Origin: Protopterus annectens
Lineage: Eukaryota; Chordata; Ceratodontiformes; Protopteridae
DNA length: 64,000 nucleotides
Direction: 5' to 3'
Assembly (NCBI RefSeq): GCF_019279795.1
Contig: NC_056735.1
Location: 1,942,630,381-1,942,694,380, forward strand
In this document: positions 57,880 through 64,000 of the stretch, piece by piece
How the letters are laid out: each line of letters opens with the position of its first letter
Numbering within the stretch: position 1 is the first letter of the stretch
Program-made: the position numbers and the translations under genes
Notes under the pieces: generated by a model
What the model was told of the DNA's origin: nothing
The model's database searches: none
What the model saw: only the letters and a program-made list of their open reading frames with translations

Positions 57880-59400
57880 CATTCAAAAAAGTCTTCCTCC
57901 TGGTGCAACTAATTTAGAATTTAGCAGGACTTCCCCAATCATTATGATATATAGGAGGGGACTGGAACTCAATCCAAGACCCTAATATTGACAGATCCAA
58001 TAACAATTCCAAACACAATACCCATGCCATATCAGCACTCGAGGAAAATGACTCTATCCTACTTGACCCCAATATATTCCAGCCAATTAACTCCCTCAAA
58101 AATAAAAATATCTTCTACTCTATCTGTCATAAATCTTGGTCCAGGCTGGATTTCTTTTTCATTTCCAATATATTTACTAAATACAAAAATTCCTTTCACA
58201 GAGAACCCAGATACCTACCAGATCATTCTAAGATTAACCTAACTATTAACTGGGATAACAATCAAACTAACAGTAATCGAGAGTATAACTGGGTTATAAC
58301 TCTAACCTAGTAAGGAAAAAAGAAATTCTACAAGAAATAGATGCCATCCTGGACCAAGCATTAGACAATTTATTCTGCAATCACCTACCTATGGACATTT
58401 ACTTGGCCTCTATTAAATCCATAATTAGAGGTACCTTTATAAGTAAAGCTTCATATTATTAAAAAAAAAAAAAATTCTCCAGGAAGAAGCCAATCTTAAA
58501 AATCAAATCATTAAGCTTGAATCCCAACTCCAATCATCCTTTAGACAAGTAACTGAAACACAAATAACACAACTCCAACAAAAGCTATATGACCTCAATG
58601 CTGAAAACCTAACATACCAAGAAATTATAACTTTATCGAATTACTCTGAATGGGCTCACATGCCATCTACATTCCTGGCGAGGCTTATTAACCAAAACAA
58701 ACCCTCCCAGAACATAACAGAACTTCTCTACCAAGATAAACTCTATCACACTACTTAAGATATTATAAGTATCTTTGAAAGTATATATACAAAATCCTAC
58801 AGTCCATCAAACCTCTCTCATAATAAACAGGACCTAGATGCCTTCTTAAACCAACTAAATTTTCCTAAAATCAGTCCAGATCAACAAAAAAATGTTATCC
58901 TTCTTGATTTCCTAGCAAGAAATTATTATGATAATCAACAAACTCAAACCCGACAAATCACCAGGTCCAGATGGTTTTATGGCCAAATTATACAACACTT
59001 TCCCACAAAAATCATCTCTCTTTCTTCTCCATCTATTCAATCACATTACTTTAAATGGTGTAAGTGATATACATCTAACTGCATCCAAAATGATTCTCAT
59101 ACCTAAACCAAACTCCGACCTCAAAACCTCCCTGAACTATAGACCTATAGCCCTAATAAATCTTGATATGAAAATATTTGCGTCAATACTAGCAAACAGA
59201 ATTAAACCAATCATTCCAGACATTGTTTCCTCTGAACAATCATGTTTTGTACTATTTGGACAAACCTATGATCATACCCTTACCCTGGACACCATGATCA
59301 ATCTCTCTACCCATACACGTACTCCAAACTACATCTTAGCTATTGATGGCTCAAAAGCATTTCATAGACTCAGTGTAAACTTTTTGCTCAATGGGCCAAA
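57880..59400 (+). pseudogene. L1/Tx1-like LINE ORF2: endonuclease end to RT
   Basis: Plus strand: IGGDWNSIQDPNIDRSNN (about 57950, the endonuclease GD-N block), SWSRLDFFFISN (about 58135) and YLPDHSKINL (SDH-like block), followed by a long glutamine/leucine-rich linker (to about 58750). RT is in the 186-codon frame from 58928: KLKPDKSPGPDGFMAKLYNT, ASKMILIPKPNSDL, NYRPIALINLDMKIFASILA, SSEQSCFVLFGQ and LAIDGSKAF, where the usual 'D--KAFD' reads D-SKAFH. It ends where palindromic sequence starts at about 59400, so a later insertion removed or displaced the rest. A Tx1-like L1, distinct from the CR1/L2 elements. Confidence 0.8.
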
Positions 59401-59407
59401 TTCAGGA

Positions 59408-59445
59408 AGCCTCCGTGTAAGAGTTATAACTCTTACACGGAGGCT
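59408..59445. repeat. Perfect 38-bp palindrome
   Basis: AGCCTCCGTGTAAGAGTTA followed immediately by its exact reverse complement. It starts within a few bases of where the L1/Tx1 RT frame stops, suggesting a transposon terminus formed by two abutting inverted ends. Confidence 0.9.
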
Positions 59446-59546
59446 GCAGTTAAACTGTGTGATGTCAGCATGTCATGCATATGCATGAGGTGCATGAGGC
59501 ATGCTGAATCACACTAGTAACTCTTACACGGTCCGTGTAAGAGAGT
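59446..59546. repeat. Nested inverted repeats, MITE-like
   Basis: TGTGTGATGTCAGCATG (about 59455-59472) pairs with CATGCTGAATCACACTA (about 59501-59517) around the self-complementary TCATGCATATGCATGA (59473-59488). Beyond it, TAACTCTTACACGG repeats the palindrome arm and is followed by TCCGTGTAAGAG in opposite orientation (59535-59546), giving another near-perfect palindrome. This suggests a small inverted-repeat element at the edge of a larger one that begins about 59535. Confidence 0.7.
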
Positions 59547-59845
59547 AGGGGGCATGTCTGTAGGCTAAGCCCTGCAAGCGGACACGCCCCCGGAAGACTA
59601 GAATGGCTGAAAGTAAACAGCCACGAGAGAGGCCATGGAAATGTGAATAAACACACTACACAACACATGCCCCGATAGACCATCAGTGTATAAAGTGAAG
59701 AGATGTTATAAAATTAAATTAAAACCTTTTTTTTTTTTTTAAAACCCCGTAAATGTTTGCTACTGTGTGCGCCCGTGTGCTACTAGTGCAATCACAGTTA
59801 GCAGTCAGTGGAAAAGGATATAAGAACTAAATATGCAAAGTAAGC

Positions 59846-59932
59846 CAAGAAGTAACAGCTTAGCGGTAGAGTTGCCGGCCTAAGAGTAGGCAGGCAGGGT
59901 TCGAGCCCCCACAACAACCTTTTTTTTTTTTT
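59846..59932 (+). mobile_element. tRNA-like sequence with pol III terminator
   Basis: CTTAGCGGTAGAGTTGC (box A region, about 59858) and GGTTCGAGCCC (box B, 59899-59909; one mismatch to consensus) with tRNA-like spacing, then a T13 run (59920-59932). The arms do not fold into a clean modern tRNA, so a tRNA-derived SINE head or pseudo-tRNA is likelier than a functional tRNA gene. Confidence 0.5.
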
Positions 59933-60059
59933 GTAAATAAGCACGAAAAAGCCCCCTGACAGTATTGTACAAATGTAAATGTATTCCCTTTTGTAAAATG
60001 GAATGAAATGGAGCATATATTCCGAAGTAGCGCAATAATAAAAATAGTCAGAAATGTAC

Positions 60060-60260
60060 TGATAGCTAAGCTGCTGTGAGACGGAGTGCCCGTAGCTGAG
60101 TAGTGTTTAAAAAGCTGCAAACTGCATGCCCGTTGCTAAGCACCGGTTTAATAGGCTGAAACCGTTTGCAACTAGCTGTGCTTAGCTGAACATGTGTGCC
60201 ACTAGCCAATTAAGGTTTATCCCAGCGCACACCGTTTGCGCCGCTCCACAAGCTAACTGC
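60060..60260. repeat. Cluster of GCTAAGC/CTAGC-type motifs
   Basis: Repeated short motifs: ATAGCTAAGCTGCTG (60061), GTAGCTGAGTAG, GTTGCTAAGCACC, AACTAGCTGTGCTTAGCTG, CACTAGCCAATTAAGG and CAAGCTAACTGCC. They are distributed over 200 bases on both strands. They could be sub-terminal protein-binding repeats of a transposon. Confidence 0.4.
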
Positions 60261-60450
60261 CAGTGCGCGTTACCTCCGCAAACAAGCGCAGACCTGGTTT
60301 TAAATGCTTAAAAGTGCTTTTGGCATGTTTGATTGACAGGTCCTCAACTCATTTCTGTCAGGAAAATCAAAAGTCAGTTGCCATAGTCGAACCCAGGATA
60401 CCATGCACTAGAGTCAAGGTACTTCACCACTAAGCCATGACAGCAATACG
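60230..60450. repeat. Direct repeat, left copy (flanks the Myb-like gene)
   Basis: Contains CTCCGCAAACAAGCGCAGAC, CTGGTTTTAAATGCTTAAAAG, TTTGATTGACAGGTCCTCAA and a minus-strand tRNA-like unit (TAGTCGAACCCAGGAT … CACCACTAAGCCATG). Related copies lie at 63190-63476 and 63797-64000. Confidence 0.8.
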
Positions 60451-60540
60451 ATGAAATGCAGAAATAGCATATATATGGGATAAAATCCAGAATGGAGCAT
60501 GAGAAAGCATTTTCAGTGAAGTAGATACAATTCCAAAATG

Positions 60541-60605
60541 GCCAATCAGAGAAATGTGCGGGAAAAGCGGCATATATAAGCCCCATAGGCGGGAATACAG
60601 AGCAG
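60541..60605 (+). promoter_or_regulatory. Core promoter: CCAAT box and TATA box
   Basis: GCCAATCAGA at 60541-60550 is an exact CCAAT-box match. CATATATAAGC (TATA box) lies about 30 bases downstream (60571-60581). A start site about 25-30 bases further on (about 60600-60610) would give a short 5' leader before the ATG at 60636. The arrangement is textbook for a pol II promoter, and it directly precedes the best coding sequence in the window. Confidence 0.65.
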
Positions 60606-60635
60606 AAACGATTGTAGAACACAGCTGCAGTCAGA

Positions 60636-62546
60636 ATGAGTGGAGTAGGTGAGGGACGTTGCTTTCGAGCACAGCGTTGGGGCATTGAGGAGTCCAGATA
60701 CATGGTCTGGCTCCTTGTCCATCATCACGAGGCCCAACTCATGCAGGGCCAGGTCTCATGGGGAGCATATAGGGCAGAGGCATGGGACCAGTTGGCTCAT
60801 GATCTGACCAGTGCTACTGGCATTCCATGCACTGGTGAGCAGGTCTGTCACCACCATGCGGACCTGAAGCGACGCAAGCAAGACCAGTTGACCGAATGGA
60901 TCCAGGAGGCCCGGGATATGCCCAACGCCCCACTACTGAGTAAGTCACATTTTACTTATGTATGTAAGGATTTCAACTAGCTGATACCATGGAGATGTGT
61001 ACTCCAATATTACTTCTTTCATATTACAGCTGCAGGTGTCCGCTCTATGAATCGTGAGGTGCATGCCCGTAGGCTGGTGCGGATGCGCCACCATGCAGGT
61101 TAGTAACCCCACCCAGTACTTGTAAATAAATATTATACTGTAGCATGTATCAGAACACTGCAGTGTATTGATTAAAAGTAATATAATGTGCAAGCAAGAT
61201 TTGAAAGTCTGCAGGTATGGCTGCAACAAGTTCATCAGTATGCAAGTGTAACTGGAAATATAATTGATAGAATTAAACAGTGCTGTAATACAGATGTCCC
61301 ACCATTAATTAAATATAGTGTAACCTGCAGTAGTCTCAAGAGTACAGCTTCAGAATCTGAGGTAGTCACATGTGAGATATATCCCTGTTGAAATGCTGAA
61401 TCATGACAGAAGTGAGGCTGTTGGAAAGTGTTTGAATCACCACTAGTCTAACATGTGAACAAAGCCTAGAAGTAGCAACCTGAACTGTGAAGTTGCAGGA
61501 TGTGTGAGAGTGACAGAAAGGGTCATGTATGAATAAATAAAGTAGTAATAACCCCTGAATATATTAGCCCCAGTGTGTTTCTACAGAACTAAATGCATGT
61601 GGGAAGTACAACTTAATATCCCAAACTGATTTCAGTGTGTCAGAATCTGGAATGTCTAGGCCAAATGCTGTATATGGTGATCACAGTAAACAATTTGCAG
61701 ATATAATGAATGATTATCTGACAGACTAAACAGCAGTAGTTGTCCCCTGTCCTGTCATCAAAGTGTAACAGGATGATGTATCTGATCAAATTCAAAATAA
61801 GTAGGATAGTGATGTATTTGTAACAGGTGTAGCTTGACAGTCAAATAAAATTTATTTTGAAACATCAGCCTCAACTTAATTGTGTACCTATTACAAATGT
61901 AAATCAATGTGTAACATATGAATGTGTCATCACTTTCTATCTCCGCCCAACCCTATAATTCCATATAACAACACCCACTAAATAATGGTATGTGAACATT
62001 TCATTAATCATGGACATTTGTCCGTTTCAAAAATATATGCATGTCTGTTCGTGCATGTGCCCTGTTCATACCTGCAAATCTGATGGCCTGTTGCCATTAA
62101 TCAACCCTGCATGTTGTTTGACTGTGTATTTCTGTTTAAATAATGCATGTGATATTGATATGCCCCTTGTTCAATGGTGTTAATATCTGGGTGTTTGTTT
62201 GATGGGAATAACAATGCATGCTGTTACAACTAATATGAATGGAATACAATGCCACTAACCCAAACTAACATAACTACTCACAAACCTAGAACGCTTGGGA
62301 AGGCAGGTCCCAGCGGACCCACCTCTCCCACCTCAGCTGGTGACTGCACCTGGCACTAGTGCCCAGGCCGGACCCCCCACCGGTGGCCCTGTGCCACCTT
62401 TGGGTGGAAGCGCTGCAGGAGATGGGGCCCGTCCCCCCCTCTGCAAGTGTGGCCGGAGGGGTTTGTCCACTCACCCTCCGCGGTGTCCGGTCTGTGGTGT
62501 GAAGGGAGATCCAAGACACTGTTCTTGGGTGCCTACGCCAGCTTGA
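60636..62546 (+). CDS. Myb/MADF-like DNA-binding protein gene, three exons (probable PIF/Harbinger partner)
   Basis: Exons 60636-60939, 61030-61098 and 62290-62546. Donors are CTGA|GTAAGT and GCAG|GTTAGT; acceptors are ATTACAG and AACCTAG. Phases agree across both introns, giving 209 residues. Residues 14-100 form a Myb/SANT-like domain: R14-W15, MVWLL (23-27), W42, AWDQLAHDL (49-57), TGIPCTGEQV (61-70) and DLKRRKQDQL (76 on). Exon 2 adds a basic stretch (NREVHARRLVRMRHH). Exon 3 is Pro/Gly-rich and ends with CKC…CPVC…HC. In the +1 frame of exon 3, however, REIQDTVLGCLRQLEARVAQ forms a convincing heptad coiled coil to a stop at 62624. A C7 run (62433-62439) and a TGA (62500) may therefore be lesions and the Cys cluster a shadow. 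Myb-like proteins of this type accompany Harbinger transposases and bring them to DNA. Role inferred; the transposase is not in the window on this side. Confidence 0.6.
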
Positions 62547-62584
62547 GGCTCGTGTGGCACAGCTAACGGCCCCGGCCGTTGCCC

Positions 62585-63189
62585 TGCCTACACAGCCCCC
62601 AGCACAGCCCCGTCCTGGGCTGTGAAGGAACAGTGGCAACTGCCTATGGGTGGGGATATCAGTTCCACTGTTGCCATCTGTGGGCTCATGCATCTTGGAA
62701 ATCCCAACCTCCGTCCCCGTCAATTGTGTAACCCCCGTGTGTCATACACCGCCCCTGTATCGTCTTGTCTGTCTTGTCTGTTAACCTACCCAACCTACCT
62801 CCCCAGCTATACCGACTTCCTTCACCTGACATACCACTCTCACCTGAAAAAAAAAAAAAAAGGGCACTCTGTACCCACAAAAAATTACGCCCCATACATA
62901 GCTGTCCATGTCGCACACATGTCTGCTTGACATTGAAACAGTTAATTACAATTGGCTCTACAACAAATATTAATGTTGTCCTGACACCTCTCTCAGGGTG
63001 AAAGGTTTCCAATGTCTCACCAAAATACATGGAAATGCACAGCTGTTGCTGCCAAAGACATGGGCATCTATGGGCCTTACCTACATCCCTCCTGCAAATC
63101 CCACGCTTGTTTCCCTACTGTCTTACCCTCTTTGTGACCCCTTTTTCACCACTTTCCTGTCACCCCTTTTCTTTTCTTTCAAAGAAATT
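62585..63189. other. 3' region of the Myb-like gene, no further gene seen
   Basis: Contains an A15 run (about 62848) and low-complexity Cys/Pro frames on both strands, but no recognised domain and no canonical AATAAA close to the stop. It may be 3' UTR or intergenic sequence within the transposon. Confidence 0.3.
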
Positions 63190-63476
63190 AGCGGGTGTGC
63201 TTGTGTTAGCGGAGCTCACTGCCAGTCTTGCGTGAGCTCCGCAAACGGCGCAGACCTGGTTTTAAGTGCTTAAAAGTGCCTTTATGGCACTTTGATTGAC
63301 AGGTCCTGTACTCATTTTGAAAGTCTGGAAAGAAAAATAAATACCCACTGTCAGTCTCGAACCCAGGACCTTGGTAACATTAGTTTGTATGACATACCAC
63401 TAAGCCATGCCTGCACTACAAGAGCACAGTGCTAAAATAAATATAACATGTAATAGTAGGAATCAGTATAAAGGCA
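63190..63476. repeat. Direct repeat, right copy 1, with 11-bp-stem hairpin
   Basis: Starts with a hairpin GCGGAGCTCAC…GTGAGCTCCGC (63209-63243, 12-base loop), followed by CAGACCTGGTTTTAAGTGCT, TTTGATTGACAGGTCCTGTA and a minus-strand tRNA-like unit (CAGTCTCGAACCCAGGAC … ACCACTAAGCCATGCCTG). Matches 60230-60450 and 63797-64000. Confidence 0.85.
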
Positions 63477-63796
63477 ATATAGGAGATGTACTATCCAAAG
63501 CATATCAGGTAGAGTTTTAATGGCCAAATTACTGGATTCCCATACTAGTTCAGTGTGAACAGAAACAGCCCTGCTACCTGTTAGCTTGTACATAATAACG
63601 TAAGGTAATGTACATATGTGAAGGTATGTATATCTACACATACATATATATAAATATATATTAATACATATGAAATATAGTTGTAGGTCTCAGTAGCCAT
63701 ACACACTCAATACAGGAAACAGTGAACATAATTGCAGCAACCTGAATCTGCAACACAGCCTGACCCCTGTGTGACCTACTTACCCTTCTAACTGCT

Positions 63797-64000
63797 TAAA
63801 GGTGGCCTCAGCACTTTGATTGACAGGTCCTGTACTCAGTTTGAAAGTTTGCAAAGAAAAAAAATTCCCACTGTCAGTCTCGAACCCAGGACTTTGGTAA
63901 CATTAGTCTGTATGACCTACCACTAAGCCATGCCTGCTTCACAAGAGCACAGTGCTAAAATAAATATAACATGTAATAGTAGGAATCAGTATAAAGGCAA
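63797..64000. repeat. Direct repeat, right copy 2 (runs off the window)
   Basis: Repeats 63273-63477 with a spacing of 523-524 bases. The last 60 bases of the window are identical to 63418-63477. The window ends inside the repeat, so a longer tandem array is possible. Confidence 0.85.

Noticed and set aside
59846..59935. Functional tRNA gene
   Set aside because: Box A and box B are good, but acceptor and anticodon stems do not pair convincingly. Related tRNA-like units nearby behave as repeats.
62286..62723. 145-codon minus-strand frame opposite exon 3 of the Myb-like gene
   Set aside because: Arg/Thr/Gly-rich shadow of the GC-rich exon, without a domain.

Overview
This window reads as a stretch of a large, AT-rich, repeat-dominated vertebrate genome. 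No bacterial gene organisation is present, and I find no confident host (single-copy) gene. Almost everything recognisable is transposable-element sequence: CR1-like LINEs, L2-like LINEs, L1/Tx1-like LINEs, one restriction-like-endonuclease (R4/Dong-like) LINE, tRNA-derived SINEs, PIF/Harbinger and probably piggyBac DNA-transposon remnants, MITE-like elements, and long (AT)n and (AC)n arrays. Simultaneously abundant CR1, L2, Tx1-type L1 and Harbinger sequence, together with fish/amphibian-style SINEs, suggests a lungfish, amphibian or cartilaginous-fish type of genome rather than a mammal or bird. The species cannot be fixed from the sequence alone.

Layout: 0-6.3 kb holds (AT)n arrays, an L2-like 3' end and a broken Myb-like (Harbinger-type) gene at about 3.0-3.3 kb. 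6.3-9.15 kb is the longest CR1-A copy (+), followed by an L1/Tx1 remnant (9.2-10.5 kb). 10.7-16.7 kb carries CR1 fragments, a MITE, a tRNA-SINE with a CR1 tail, an L2-like 3' half and paired (AC)n repeats. At 16.7-19.6 kb one CR1 is inserted inside another. 20-24 kb holds a DNA element with a 46-bp minisatellite, a piggyBac-like remnant and a cluster of one MITE family. 27.1 kb is a SINE sharing its tail with the L2-like LINE. 28.1-32.7 kb contains the two genes of a decayed Harbinger transposon (Myb-like on +, DDE transposase on -), riddled with later insertions. 33-34.4 kb holds Tx1 and L2 fragments.

36.05-41.8 kb is a CR1 (ORF1 esterase plus endonuclease) split by a nearly complete 4.1-kb L2-like LINE with a 2A-like peptide. 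43.0-49.7 kb contains CR1 pieces, one of them split by a nearly complete 3.5-kb R4-like LINE with a visible target-site duplication. 51.9-57.4 kb holds a LINE fragment and a CR1, each carrying the same kind of tRNA-SINE, plus an internally deleted L2-like copy with a second intact 2A motif. 57.9-59.4 kb is an L1/Tx1 endonuclease/RT remnant.

59.4-64.0 kb differs in character. It has perfect palindromes, short repeated motifs, direct repeats and the best-preserved gene in the window: a three-exon Myb/MADF-like protein gene at 60636-62546 with CCAAT and TATA boxes and in-phase splice sites. I infer this is part of a PIF/Harbinger-type transposon whose transposase lies beyond the right edge. The genes do not form an operon or host pathway; their common theme is transposition, with autonomous LINEs whose 3' tails are copied by SINEs, and DNA transposons with non-autonomous derivatives.
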